A DNA stretch of 64,000 bases, taken from contig AODO01000009.1 in the NCBI GenBank assembly GCA_000341795.1, positions 62,001 through 126,000 on the forward strand, given 5' to 3'. The notes beneath the pieces were generated by a model. It did no database searches. It saw only the letters and a list, made by a program, of their open reading frames with translations, and was not told where the DNA came from. The position numbers were made by a program, and so were the translations under genes. Origin of the DNA: Rhodococcus triatomae BKS 15-14 (GTDB lineage: Bacteria > Actinomycetota > Actinomycetes > Mycobacteriales > Mycobacteriaceae). Position 1 is the stretch's first letter; each line of letters begins with the position of its first letter. Positions 29,969 through 39,099 of this stretch are shown here, in pieces.

Positions 29969-30486
29969 CTACTACCCCCTCAGGATCTGAACTGGTGGGA
30001 GCCTGACACACCGCCCCGACACGAACCGCGAGACTGCCCCGACGGCGGGGGCGGGCCAAACGTTGCTCGTCGCCGCGACAAACACACATCCGTCAACCAA
30101 GCCGAGAAAACCACAAGCTGCACCCAGCCAGCGAAAAGGATCGCGTCGAGGAGGCGCGATGGCCGACTGTGGATCCATCCGCCGAGAATAGCCTCCACTA
30201 CCACTACTGAAGCTCAACGAAATACCCTGCTACGGCTGCCCGCGAAATCACCCACACATCGATTCCTCCGGTCAAGTACGCTGCATCACGCGGCCGCCAA
30301 GCGCCTACCGTGGCCTGCGAGATCAACTGAGATCGGTTTTGATCAGAACCTGGCCCCGAAACCGGGGGAACCGACTATCGGGGGCCTGCCCATCGCACAG
30401 CGGCCGTCGTGTATACGCGCCACACTCGAACTCGACTAATTCGCATCGCAATTCACCCATGCCCTTTTCACAAGTGCTCAATCTGG
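29969..30486 (-). other. 518-bp region without a confident gene, between membrane protein and immunity-like gene
   Basis: A - strand open frame of 81 codons (30217 to 29972, TTG start) ends 3 bases before the membrane-protein ATG and contains one hydrophobic stretch (LGAACGFLGLVDGCVFVAA). It could be a small membrane protein in the same operon, but it has no good ribosome binding site. Bases 30340-30390 hold a GC-rich interrupted inverted segment (CCCC...GGGGG words) of unknown meaning. The rest shows nothing I recognise. Confidence 0.3.
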
Positions 30487-30840
30487 TCAACGAAGCAAGA
30501 GCACGTCCTTGACGCGAACGTGCCTCCCGATCGACATCTCCAGCTCGCCTGCGAGCTCGTCGACGGCAAAGCTGACCGTCATGATCAGTTCGTCAGAGGT
30601 CTCCTTGATGCTGAGTTTCGTTGCAGATTCCCGATATACGTCGAGTAGCTGAGATCCATCCGCGGATATGACCAGCCTCACCGATCGCCCCAACGAATCG
30701 ATCACCAGCTCCAGGCTCTCGCCACCCTGGGCGCTCGCCCGAAGTGCGAATACACCCGGCTCACCTTCCACTGGCGCAGTGTCAATCTGTTGATACAAAC
30801 TCAGCTCGTCGAGATCCGGAATAACGAATTGTCGATACAA
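30487..30840 (-). CDS. Putative immunity protein for the adjacent YD-repeat toxin
   Basis: 117 aa, acidic, no signal peptide or membrane segment. It begins 3 bp after the stop of the 1611-aa YD-repeat toxin and is on the same strand. A small acidic gene immediately downstream of a polymorphic toxin is normally its cognate immunity gene. The predicted fold looks beta-rich (alternating short strands in LELVIDSLGRSVRLVISADG). No known immunity family was recognised, so the role is inferred from position and size. Confidence 0.7.
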   Translation of the reverse strand: MYRQFVIPDLDELSLYQQIDTAPVEGEPGVFALRASAQGGESLELVIDSLGRSVRLVISADGSQLLDVYRESATKLSIKETSDELIMTVSFAVDELAGELEMSIGRHVRVKDVLLLR

Positions 30841-30843
30841 CTT

Positions 30844-33800
30844 TCAGCCCCCACCTCGAGGAATCACTGTCGTCAGACGAAATCCGTCCGGCGTCTCCTG
30901 CCATGTTGATTCTAGCTTCAGAAAGCCCCCTGGACCCGCGAGCACCGACTCGCGGATCTGAAAGTCTCCATACTCCGTCGACATGGTTCTCAGGATATTG
31001 GAGTCATCGGCAACTACGGTGTTGAAGTGTTCCAACAGCAAGGCACGACCGCCGACTGTGTCATGAATTCCAATCCTCATCATCTGGGAGGCGTTCTGGA
31101 CAGACCGATCTGCATTGTGAGGATTCGAATCGACATTGCCGAAGATGTAGTCGTACTTGCCATCGTCGACTTTCGCGACGCGACTACTTCCCCCGCACGC
31201 CTCCGGCGTCAACCCCAACGGGTCGATCCACCCCGTCGGATTGTGCGGGTACGCACTCGGATTCGCCGCCGGCGCCAGCCCGAGGGGATCCTGCGTGACA
31301 TACCGTCCGAGCGCAGGGTCGTAGTAGCGATGCAGGTTGTAGTGCAGACCGGTCTCGTCGTCGAAGTACTGGCCGGGGAACCGCAGCGGCGTCGACTCGC
31401 CCTGCCAGCTCGTCCGTCCCCACAGGTCCGCGGACGCCGAACCCATGACCGTGCCCACGTCTGGGTCCACCAGCTCGACTGGTGAACCGACGAGGTCGGT
31501 GACGATCGCGAAGAACTCGGCGTCGACCCGCGACTGCGTCAACGGGGTGAACCCACCAGGTTGGTACGTCCACCGTGTCACCTCACCGGCGGTGTCCTGC
31601 TCGACGAGTCTGGTGCCGTCCCACGTGAAACGGGTCCGTTCGGTGACGGCCCCGTCGTCCGCCACCTTCGACTTGGTGGTCCGGCGACCGTGGGCGTCGT
31701 AGGTGTACCGCCAGATCTGTCCATCTGGGGTGGCGACCTCGACCAGCTGGTCGAACGCGTCGTACCTGTAGTGCCAGACATCGGGTTTGCGGGAGATCCG
31801 GGTCACGGCCTTGCGCACGAGTCTGCCTGCGGCGTCGTGGTGGTAGCGGGTGCGTCCGTCGCTGGTGATGAGGTTGCCGCGGTACTCGCGGCCGTCGTCG
31901 TCGACCTGGGTGATGTTGCCGAGCGCGTCGTAGCCGTAGCGCTCGCCCTGCCCGTCACCTCGGGTAACGGTCGTGATCCGTCCCGCGGGGCCCAGCGCGT
32001 ACTCGGTGTTCAGGTGCCCGCCGTTCGCGACCGTGGAGTGACGGGTGAGGTAGCCGTCCGCGCGGTATTCGTACGCGTCCTCGCGGAGCACGCTGGTCGC
32101 GGGACCCGCTCCGGAGTCGAACCCGAAGTTCAGCGACTTCGCGGGATGCGCGGTCACGGTCCGCGCGGCCAGACGCCCGGACGGCGTGTGGGACTGCGCC
32201 ACCGCGATCTCCCCGAGTTGCCATCCGGAGGCCATGCCACGCGGGTCGTGAGTGAATGCGACCGTGCGGCCGTCGGTGATGAGCGCCGCCAGCCGTCCCG
32301 CGGGATCCCACCGCCACGTCGTGTCGCCGCCCGACGCGCTCGACCGGCGGGTGCGGCGGCCGGCGAGGTCGTAGTCGAATCCCGATCGGCGTCCGTCCAC
32401 CGTCTCGCTCGATGCGAGACCGGCTGCGGTGTAGTCCAGCTCGATCGTGTGCCCAACCTCGTCGAGCACTCCCGACTCGGCGACGGTGACGCGCCCGGCG
32501 ACGTCGTGGGCGAATCGGCGGAACTCGCCCGTATCGGCGCGCACCTCGGTCAAGCGACCGAGGACGTCGTAGCTGTGGGCGAGGGTGGCGCCGGTCGCGG
32601 CCGTCACGGTCGCGGGCCTGCCCATCGCGTCGCGGGTGTAGGTGGTGGTCGCGCCGGTGTAGTCGGTTTCGGACCACAGTCGACCGGCCAGGTCGTATCG
32701 GTAGGTCCAGGTGTCGCCGAGCGGGTTCGTGACGGCGGTGAGGCGACGCTCGGTGTCCCACGTGTACCGGGTGGTCGTGCCGTCCGGGTCGGTGCGTGCC
32801 GCAAGCAGGTCGAACGCACCGTACGTGTACGCGGTGACGCCGCCGACCGCGTCCGTGTGGGTGAGGAGGTTGCCCTCGCCGTCGTGGCTCCACGCCTCGG
32901 TCGCGCCGTCGGCATCCGTGGCCTCGATCAGCCGGCGGCTGGGTGACCACCGTCGGGTGGTGACGGCGCCGGTCGGGTCGGTGACGCGGAGGGGTCTGCC
33001 GAATCCGTCCCGGTCGATCCGGGTCACGGCGCCGGACGGATCGGTGACGGCGATCGGCAGACCTGCCGCATCGCAGTCGACGAAGGTCGTGGCGCCGGTG
33101 GGGTCGGTGACGCGTGCAATCGCGCCGGTGTCGTGATGCCCGTACGACGTGCGCGCGCCGACCGGATCGGTCACGGCGACGAGCCTGCCGTGCTCGTCCC
33201 ATTGCTGGCGAGTAGTCGTGCCGTCCGGATAGTGCACGGCGGCAGGTTGTTTCGGTGCCGCATAGTCGACCGCGACGGCAGCGCCATCGGGCCGGGTGAT
33301 GCGGGCGACGTCCCCGTCGGGTGTGTACGAGTAGCCGGTGACGGCGCCGTCCGGGGTGCGGACCCGCAGCGGTTCGCGTCGACTGTTGTAGTCGGTGTGG
33401 GTGTGGCCGCCGACCGGGTCGATCAGATCACGCAACCGCAGATCCGAGTCGAAGCCGTGGGTGGTGGCCGCGCCGGAGGAATCGGTGACGACTGTGACGC
33501 GGCCGGTGGGCAGGTCGGTGTAGTCGAAGCGGCAGTTCATGGTTCCCGCGGTGCCCCGCTGGAGCACGACGCGACCGTCTGCGTCGTAGGTGTTGTCCAT
33601 GCGGGTGCCGTTGTCGTCGACCCACGCGAGCATGCGGCCGTCGGCGTCGTACTCGAATCGAGTGACGCCGCCCTCTCCTGTCGTGACCGAGGTGAGTTCA
33701 CCGTTGGTGTAGCCGAACCGGCGCACCGGCACCACCTCGTCGCCGTCGACGACCGACAGCGACGTCACCCGTCCCGCCGCGGCCGTCACGAGCACCCGGT

Positions 33801-35679
33801 AGCCACCGGAATGCACGATCTCCCTCGGCGCACCGTCGGCGTGGTAGTGGAACACGATGCGGTTGCGATGGCGGTCGGTGATCGCACTGATCGACATGTT
33901 GCCGAGCGTGACATCCACCCCGCCGAGTTCGACCTTCGGCGCGAAGTGCCAGGTGATCCGGCGGTCCGGGTCGTGGACGCGATAGCCACCGGTGTCGGTG
34001 CGGGTGAGCGGCCAGCGCTGCCCGGACGTCGGCAGCACCTCCGCGTCGACCTCCGGATGCGGGTAGGTGAGCATGACGCCGTCCTCGGCGAGGAACGTGA
34101 CACCGGCGTCCTCGACGACGACACGCAGGTCGAGTGTCGCCGACCAGCTCGGGCCGAACCAGCGTCCGAACCGGTAGTTCGAGCGGTGGCGACGCTGCAG
34201 CGTCAGCGGCAGCACGCCTGGCAGTACGAGATCGGTTTCCGGGAGCAGGAATTCGCCGGTCGCGACGTCGACGGGGTCGCCGCCCTCGGTGTTCTGGTGC
34301 CCGGTACGGTCCGCCTCGACTCCGCTGTCGGTCGCCGTCTGATGCGCGCCACCGTCTGCGTCGGCGAGCTGGCTGGGCGTGGGCGCCGAGTCGTGCCGCG
34401 CGTCGGTGTCCGGCGAGGGGGCGTCGGCCGATGTCGGGGAGGTGTCGTGGTCCGCCGCCGAGTTGGGTGCATCCGCCGACTCGGGTCCAGGCGAGTCGTG
34501 CGTGTTCGGAGCCGACGAGTCGGGCACGTCGGGGTGATGACCGTCCGGCAGGCGGTCGACGAGTCGCGAGGCGTCGCCGAGCCCGTCGGCGATGTCGACG
34601 ACGTCCTCCGTAGTGCGAGCGACGAGACCGGCACCGCCGGCACCACCGGTCGCCAGGGTGAGAAGTGCATCCCCGGTGAGGCTTCCCATCGCCTCGAACG
34701 GATTCTCTCGGAAGTCCGTCAGCATCGCCTCGAGCACAGCACCCGGATCTGACGCAGCGATGACCAGCCCGCTCGTCAGCTCCGACATCGACTCCGTGTA
34801 CTCGGCGGGATGGCTGAGGTTGTAGCTGTCGGTGGGGTTGACCTGGCGGACGAACCCGACGATCCCGGTGACTGAGGTGACCAGCCCCGAAGTGAAGTTG
34901 ACGCGCGCCATCTCCTCCGCCCCGTACAAGTCGATCGCGTTGGCGAACATGCGGTCGGTGAAGGGGGGCTCGGTCGGCGCCATCTCGGTGGCCGTCGACA
35001 GCTGGGATGCGATCTGACCGGCCGTGCCGTCGCGTTCGGCGCGCGCTCCACGGAGGATCTCGGTGGCCGCGACCTTGGCTTCGCTCCAGGTGTCGGTGGC
35101 ATCGTCGCCGGCCGCGGCCTCGACCAGCTCGGCTTCCTTCCACAATGCGATCGCCTCCGCGGCACGCCGCTGGGCTGCCTCGACCGCGTGTCCCCACGTG
35201 GTGAGGCTGCTCGCGGCAGCGGTCATGGCGTCGGAGGCATCGCGCCACAGCCTCGGCTGCTCGTCGTACACGGCGTTGAAAGCGTCTGCCGCGCTGCCGG
35301 TCCACCCGGCGGCGTCGATCGTGGCGAGCGAGCCACCCACGCCGGCGATGCTGGATGCCAGTTCACCGAGGACGGTGGTTGCCGTGCCGATCGCCGCCAC
35401 GTCACCACGCACGAGTTCACGCGGGTCGTCCGTCTGCCCGAGTTCGAGTTCGTCGACGGCGCCTCCAGTGAAGTCGGCGACCCTGTCACCGATATCGGTC
35501 AGTGTGTCGGCGATCGTGTCCGCGCCCAGGTTGCGGGCGATTCGCGCTGCACCGTCGAGCTCCGCATCGACCGCCTGACCGAGTATTTCGGCACCGGATT
35601 CTGCTGCGTCGGTGACGAAGTCGCCGACGTCGTCGACGAACCCCTTGGCATCCTCCCACTGGTCGCTGAGCCAGCTCAC
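30844..35679 (-). CDS. YD-repeat (Rhs-like) polymorphic toxin with T7SS/WXG100-type N-terminus
   Basis: 1611 aa, GTG start in a GTGA overlap with the upstream gene. Residues ~1-220 are helical with a WTGSAADAF motif near 125, as in WXG100-related proteins exported by type VII secretion. About residues 380-465 are Asp/Pro/Ser-rich and probably disordered. DUF6531 begins near 466 (GDPVDVATGEF). Many YD repeats (G.....YD..G) fill ~540-1425. The Rhs core end is FPGQYFDDETGLHYN at about 1430, then WIDPLGL near 1480. The last ~120 residues are a variable toxin tip: KYDYIFGNVDSNPHN, RSVQNASQMMRIGI, and a C-terminal TTVIPRGGG. I cannot name the tip family with confidence; a nuclease is plausible. The encapsulating YD shell normally holds the tip until delivery. 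Confidence 0.9.
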   Translation of the reverse strand: MSWLSDQWEDAKGFVDDVGDFVTDAAESGAEILGQAVDAELDGAARIARNLGADTIADTLTDIGDRVADFTGGAVDELELGQTDDPRELVRGDVAAIGTATTVLGELASSIAGVGGSLATIDAAGWTGSAADAFNAVYDEQPRLWRDASDAMTAAASSLTTWGHAVEAAQRRAAEAIALWKEAELVEAAAGDDATDTWSEAKVAATEILRGARAERDGTAGQIASQLSTATEMAPTEPPFTDRMFANAIDLYGAEEMARVNFTSGLVTSVTGIVGFVRQVNPTDSYNLSHPAEYTESMSELTSGLVIAASDPGAVLEAMLTDFRENPFEAMGSLTGDALLTLATGGAGGAGLVARTTEDVVDIADGLGDASRLVDRLPDGHHPDVPDSSAPNTHDSPGPESADAPNSAADHDTSPTSADAPSPDTDARHDSAPTPSQLADADGGAHQTATDSGVEADRTGHQNTEGGDPVDVATGEFLLPETDLVLPGVLPLTLQRRHRSNYRFGRWFGPSWSATLDLRVVVEDAGVTFLAEDGVMLTYPHPEVDAEVLPTSGQRWPLTRTDTGGYRVHDPDRRITWHFAPKVELGGVDVTLGNMSISAITDRHRNRIVFHYHADGAPREIVHSGGYRVLVTAAAGRVTSLSVVDGDEVVPVRRFGYTNGELTSVTTGEGGVTRFEYDADGRMLAWVDDNGTRMDNTYDADGRVVLQRGTAGTMNCRFDYTDLPTGRVTVVTDSSGAATTHGFDSDLRLRDLIDPVGGHTHTDYNSRREPLRVRTPDGAVTGYSYTPDGDVARITRPDGAAVAVDYAAPKQPAAVHYPDGTTTRQQWDEHGRLVAVTDPVGARTSYGHHDTGAIARVTDPTGATTFVDCDAAGLPIAVTDPSGAVTRIDRDGFGRPLRVTDPTGAVTTRRWSPSRRLIEATDADGATEAWSHDGEGNLLTHTDAVGGVTAYTYGAFDLLAARTDPDGTTTRYTWDTERRLTAVTNPLGDTWTYRYDLAGRLWSETDYTGATTTYTRDAMGRPATVTAATGATLAHSYDVLGRLTEVRADTGEFRRFAHDVAGRVTVAESGVLDEVGHTIELDYTAAGLASSETVDGRRSGFDYDLAGRRTRRSSASGGDTTWRWDPAGRLAALITDGRTVAFTHDPRGMASGWQLGEIAVAQSHTPSGRLAARTVTAHPAKSLNFGFDSGAGPATSVLREDAYEYRADGYLTRHSTVANGGHLNTEYALGPAGRITTVTRGDGQGERYGYDALGNITQVDDDGREYRGNLITSDGRTRYHHDAAGRLVRKAVTRISRKPDVWHYRYDAFDQLVEVATPDGQIWRYTYDAHGRRTTKSKVADDGAVTERTRFTWDGTRLVEQDTAGEVTRWTYQPGGFTPLTQSRVDAEFFAIVTDLVGSPVELVDPDVGTVMGSASADLWGRTSWQGESTPLRFPGQYFDDETGLHYNLHRYYDPALGRYVTQDPLGLAPAANPSAYPHNPTGWIDPLGLTPEACGGSSRVAKVDDGKYDYIFGNVDSNPHNADRSVQNASQMMRIGIHDTVGGRALLLEHFNTVVADDSNILRTMSTEYGDFQIRESVLAGPGGFLKLESTWQETPDGFRLTTVIPRGGG

Positions 35680-36206
35680 CGCAGTCCTCCCGTGTCGCCT
35701 GCTGAGCCGGTCGCGGCGTCGGCCGCGGTCGCCACGTTCTCCTGGATCGACTGGTACGCGCCGGCGAACGAATCGGCGCTGTAGTCGGCGTTCGCGACGT
35801 TGTTGATCGGGTTGTCTGCGATGGTCTCACCCCAGTCCCGGTCGGCAATTTCCTCGCTGCTCAAGTGCGGGTTGCCGAGAATGTCGGTCCACACCGTCTT
35901 GAACATCGTCTCGGCCGACTGCTCCATGTCGTAGTAGCGACCAGCGTTCAGGTCGAGGGTTCGAGCGATCGAGTTCGCCGCCTGCACCAGGTGCCGCACA
36001 CCCCACGACCATCGTTCGGCGAACTCCTCGAATGTCGCTTGTACGTCGTGTGTCCCGGCTTCCAGCGGCGAGAGCGACAGCAGCGAGAATCCGCGTCCCA
36101 TCGAGGCGGTTTCACCGATGCCGAGTTCGGCAAGGGACTCGGTGATGGCGTTGATGCCGGCCGCAGCCTCGACAAGAACCTGCGGATCGACCTCGAGGTC
36201 GGTCAC
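35676..36206 (-). CDS. Helical WXG100/ESX-like partner of the YD-repeat toxin
   Basis: 176 aa. The GTG at 36206 is chosen because it overlaps the upstream stop by 4 bp and gives VTDLEVDPQVLVEAAAGI; the frame is open further upstream but is a shadow there. The protein is mostly helical with no signal peptide, and contains FAERWSWGVRHLVQAANSIA, a Trp-centred helix pair similar to ESX-secreted small proteins. It overlaps the toxin gene by 4 bp. Small helical proteins encoded directly before T7SS toxins usually pair with the toxin's N-terminal helical domain as targeting partners. That role is inferred. Confidence 0.75.
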   Translation of the reverse strand: MTDLEVDPQVLVEAAAGINAITESLAELGIGETASMGRGFSLLSLSPLEAGTHDVQATFEEFAERWSWGVRHLVQAANSIARTLDLNAGRYYDMEQSAETMFKTVWTDILGNPHLSSEEIADRDWGETIADNPINNVANADYSADSFAGAYQSIQENVATAADAATGSAGDTGGLR

Positions 36207-36580
36207 GACGCCACCTGCTCGACGTCCGGCGGGAACGCCATCGGCGCCGCGCCCGCAGGATTTACCACGACTCCGGTGGGTCGTTCCAACACCGGGAGTA
36301 TCTCGTCGAGGATGCGGTGGCCGAACAACCTGCGAAATCGCACGGACGCCGTCTCGGCGCGCGCCACGAGGTAGGTGGCGTATTGCTCCTCGTCCGTGAA
36401 CACGCACAGCCAGTCGACGCCGCGAACGGTGCTGGTGAGAATCCGGTCGTCGTCGGTGACGGGAAGCAGCAGGAGTGCGTCCCGCAGTGCAGCGGTCAGC
36501 GATACAGGATGGCCGAATCCCTGACGAAACGCCTCGATCTCGGCGCGCAAGGCCGCGCAGCCGTCAGTACTCCCCACCAT
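36203..36580 (-). CDS. SseB N-terminal-domain-like protein
   Basis: 125 aa. The ATG at 36580 is chosen for the GGGGGA ribosome binding site 6 bases upstream; the frame extends further but without a better site. The central part, LLLPVTDDDRILTSTVRGVD followed by WLCVFTDEEQYATYL, matches the SseB N-terminal domain as seen in actinobacterial proteins. It heads the toxin operon and overlaps the WXG-like gene by 4 bp. In actinobacteria these domains accompany T7SS-exported proteins, possibly as chaperone-like factors. The role here is inferred from context. Confidence 0.75.
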   Translation of the reverse strand: MVGSTDGCAALRAEIEAFRQGFGHPVSLTAALRDALLLLPVTDDDRILTSTVRGVDWLCVFTDEEQYATYLVARAETASVRFRRLFGHRILDEILPVLERPTGVVVNPAGAAPMAFPPDVEQVAS

Positions 36581-36679
36581 CCACAATCCCCCTGGATCGA
36601 TGCGCTCCCCACCGTGCGCCGCGTCAGCATAGCGATGCCTCCAGCCGCACCTACCCATGACCGAACGTGTGGGCCGGAA

Positions 36680-36720
36680 GGTCCCGTATCCGCACCCCCG
36701 ACGGCTGCGGATACGGGACC
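36680..36720 (-). terminator. Perfect 15-bp hairpin after the small helical gene
   Basis: Arms 36680-36694 and 36706-36720 are exact inverted complements (GGTCCCGTATCCGCA) with an 11-base loop. The hairpin lies 9 bases past the stop of the - strand gene at 36729 and has no T-run, as is usual for actinobacterial terminators. It separates that gene from the toxin operon. Confidence 0.8.
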
Positions 36721-36728
36721 GGCGCCGG

Positions 36729-37127
36729 TCAGACTTGTGGATCGATCGCCGTCAAAGCGGAGACGGTGTTGTCCTGGGTGGCCGAGTAGCTCAGGTGAAT
36801 CTTCTCGAAAAGGGCCTGCATCGCCTCGACCTCGGCGATGTGATCGGCCAGGGCGTCGGCCATCGAATAGTCGCCGCCGTTCGCTGTCCGGTTGATCTTC
36901 TCCGCCACAGCAACCGCACTGGGGAGCGTGCCCAGTCCGTCCAGTCGCGGCAACTTCAGTACATCGTCTCGGATCTCACGGAGCGTCTCTGCGAGGCGGG
37001 CACAATGCTGTGCGCACCGCGTAGGCACGCCGTCCGCCAGGTACAACTGCCCCGCGTCGACGTAGTCTCCGAGCCCCACCCATCCCGACACGAACTCACC
37101 CGACGCAGTGTTTCGACCTGCTGTCAT
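36729..37127 (-). CDS. Small helical ESX-like protein, copy 1 of a duplicated pair
   Basis: 132 aa, predicted all-helical, no signal peptide. It is a paralogue of the protein at 39100-39480: both contain GDYSM.DALADHIAEVEAM, the LG/FGTLPS.VAVA segment, and a Cys pair in the N-terminal third (CAQHC here, CADHC in copy 2). It follows a DUF3558 lipoprotein gene with a 5-bp gap, the same arrangement as copy 2. The length and the helix-turn-helix pattern resemble WXG100-type proteins, but the WXG motif itself is absent. No enzymatic motif is present. The function is unknown, with T7SS association by context. Confidence 0.75.
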   Translation of the reverse strand: MTAGRNTASGEFVSGWVGLGDYVDAGQLYLADGVPTRCAQHCARLAETLREIRDDVLKLPRLDGLGTLPSAVAVAEKINRTANGGDYSMADALADHIAEVEAMQALFEKIHLSYSATQDNTVSALTAIDPQV

Positions 37128-37132
37128 TGCAT

Positions 37133-37642
37133 CTACTCCGGAATCCAGGACATCATCCCGAGCGCCGCATCACGAGCAACCTCACACGGATCGGGGAGAG
37201 GAATTTTGCCCTCCGTCACGGAAACGATCACTGTGCCGCCAGCCGATTCCATGGCGACGTCACAACCGCTACGGCGAACGTCAGAGACCAATCGGAACTG
37301 AACTGCCGGGCGTTGACCGACTGCGATATCCGCGAACTCCTCGTTCTGAGGGTCTCGGCGAACGTCTTCCAATGTGTGCATCGTCGAGTAGACCGAGAGG
37401 AAGTGACCCGAGCTCGTCCACCTACACACTTTCCACCCAGGAATACTCACACCCTGTATGTCCCGGGACTCGGTCGCAGGATCCACCCCCACCGCGACAA
37501 GCGCCTCGTCGGGTATGTCGTCACACGGCGAGTACGTGGGCTCGGTGATGCCTGACGCGGGCTGCGCCTCACCCTCGACCGTTCCCGTTCTGCACCCAGC
37601 GACCAGCGCGGCCGCACACGCGACCCCAACGACCAGCTTCAT
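37133..37642 (-). CDS. DUF3558-family lipoprotein, copy 1
   Basis: 169 aa from the ATG at 37642 (MKLVVGVACAAALVAGC). The signal peptide ends in a clear lipobox ALVAGC, so the protein should be exported and lipidated on Cys16. DUF3558 proteins are actinobacterial cell-envelope lipoproteins. The PCDDIPDEAL..VGVDP segment and the W.VC and C.V.. cysteines are shared with copy 2 at 39489-40010. It lies upstream of the small helical gene with a 5-bp gap. Its biochemical function is unknown. Confidence 0.85.
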   Translation of the reverse strand: MKLVVGVACAAALVAGCRTGTVEGEAQPASGITEPTYSPCDDIPDEALVAVGVDPATESRDIQGVSIPGWKVCRWTSSGHFLSVYSTMHTLEDVRRDPQNEEFADIAVGQRPAVQFRLVSDVRRSGCDVAMESAGGTVIVSVTEGKIPLPDPCEVARDAALGMMSWIPE

Positions 37643-37818
37643 CCCGCCTCCACCACGAACCGCCACACTAGATACGACGCACCAGGCACGTGACCGGTTC
37701 CATGCGACCGGTCACAGGATCGTGGCCCTGCGCACGTGGCCCGACGCGCGCGGATGCAGGCGCCAACCTGTCGGTACCTGTCCGTACCGTCGTCACCACA
37801 CGAAGGAACGGGGGTCCC

Positions 37819-39069
37819 ATGGTTCAACCGAGCACATTCGACACGGCGGTAGAGGGTTCGTGGCGGGAATTCCGCAGCACGCTGGCGAATCGGTTGGCGG
37901 CCATGAGCGGCGACGATTACCTGATCATCGGTGCTGCGTCGGCCAATTTCGTGGCGCTGTCGGTGACAGTGGAATTCCAGGTGTCGGACGGCCACCTGGT
38001 GTGTGTTGCTCGTTCTCTGGGACTCGCCTCCGACGACGGTCTCCTCGAACTACTGAGCGCACAGGGGTGGGGTCCGTCGGACAAGCCGAATGGCGTGCGG
38101 ATCGACATTCCGATGCGCTTCGCGGATCGTGCAGCTGTTCTGGCGGTGTCGTTCCTTCGAGACATCGGTAGCATTCACCATCCCTGCTTCGTCCAGGCCC
38201 GCGGTTCCGACGGACCAGTCGATCTCGCCCCCAGCTCGGGCAGTGTTTCCATCGACGCGGAATCCGAGCCTCTGGCGGTCGAGTTTCCGGCCGATCACAA
38301 GGAACTTCAGGACGCGATTTCCGCTGCACTGGAATGGAAGTACGGAATCCCCACCCTCATCGACGAGGCGGGGGACTTTGTCATCACACTCGGCGGAATG
38401 CTCGGCTTCGTGCTTCCGAACCCGGATCGTCCGCAGTTGCGCATCCTGGTTCCGCTCCTGACCAATGTCACCGGGCGCACCCGAGCCGCCGAGCTGCTCA
38501 CCGACTTGAATTCGGAGTACGCGTTCGTCCGCCTCATCCTGGTCGGCGATCAGGTCAACGCTGCGATAGATCTGCCGACCGCGCCGTTTTCAGCCCAGCA
38601 GTTCAGCGACCAACTGAACTGTATGACCGCGTTCCTCGAAACGGTCGACGACGATTTCGCCGAACGCTTCGGCGGGCAGCTGGTGGGCGCGGAAGAAGCC
38701 GCTGACGACGAAGCGGACGGGGATCTGCCCGCTGGGCTTCTCACACTTCTCCATCTCGACCCGGACGGCACTCAGGCCCTCTCCGGCGTGGACGTCGCGA
38801 CGGTGTGCGACTTCGACCGCGACACCATCCTCGAGTACCTGCACATCAGCGAAGAGCAGGTCATCTCCTGGAACACGTGCGCCGAGGAGGCCCGCGACGC
38901 CGGCGACGGTGAGGAGGCGGATGCGTGCGCCCACGAGTCCGCGGGATGGGAACGCACCGTCACGTCACTGCGCGCGGCGCTGCGGGTGGTCACGCTCGGA
39001 GAGCAGCGACGGCCTGCGCAATTGGACCTGTTCGATAACCAGATCGACCAGACGGATCATCGCGGCTGA
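37819..39069 (+). CDS. YbjN/TY-chaperone-like protein, 416 aa
   Basis: The ATG at 37819 has GGAACGGGGG just upstream and gives MVQPSTFDTAVEGSWREF. The protein shows two alpha/beta units: residues ~1-140, and ~155-295 with the pattern LPNPDRPQLRILVPLLTNV and ALL..L....ELLTDLNSEY..VR. The second is typical of the YbjN/T3SS-chaperone-like (TY-Chap) fold. The acidic linker EEAADDEADGDLP is followed by a helical C-terminus. In actinobacteria these are proposed peptide-binding chaperones associated with secreted toxins; that role is family-level knowledge. It sits between the two copies of the lipoprotein pair and is divergent from copy 1. Confidence 0.75.
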   Translation: MVQPSTFDTAVEGSWREFRSTLANRLAAMSGDDYLIIGAASANFVALSVTVEFQVSDGHLVCVARSLGLASDDGLLELLSAQGWGPSDKPNGVRIDIPMRFADRAAVLAVSFLRDIGSIHHPCFVQARGSDGPVDLAPSSGSVSIDAESEPLAVEFPADHKELQDAISAALEWKYGIPTLIDEAGDFVITLGGMLGFVLPNPDRPQLRILVPLLTNVTGRTRAAELLTDLNSEYAFVRLILVGDQVNAAIDLPTAPFSAQQFSDQLNCMTAFLETVDDDFAERFGGQLVGAEEAADDEADGDLPAGLLTLLHLDPDGTQALSGVDVATVCDFDRDTILEYLHISEEQVISWNTCAEEARDAGDGEEADACAHESAGWERTVTSLRAALRVVTLGEQRRPAQLDLFDNQIDQTDHRG

Positions 39070-39099
39070 AGCAGATCCAGCCGCTGTGGGATTCAGTCG

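Noticed and set aside
31561-34752. Long + strand frames opposite the YD-repeat toxin
   Set aside because: Val/Gly/Arg-rich mirror of repeat-rich coding DNA; no protein features.
30844-35679. DNA repeats in the YD-toxin gene as a CRISPR or satellite array
   Set aside because: The periodicity reflects degenerate YD protein repeats, not identical DNA repeats with spacers.
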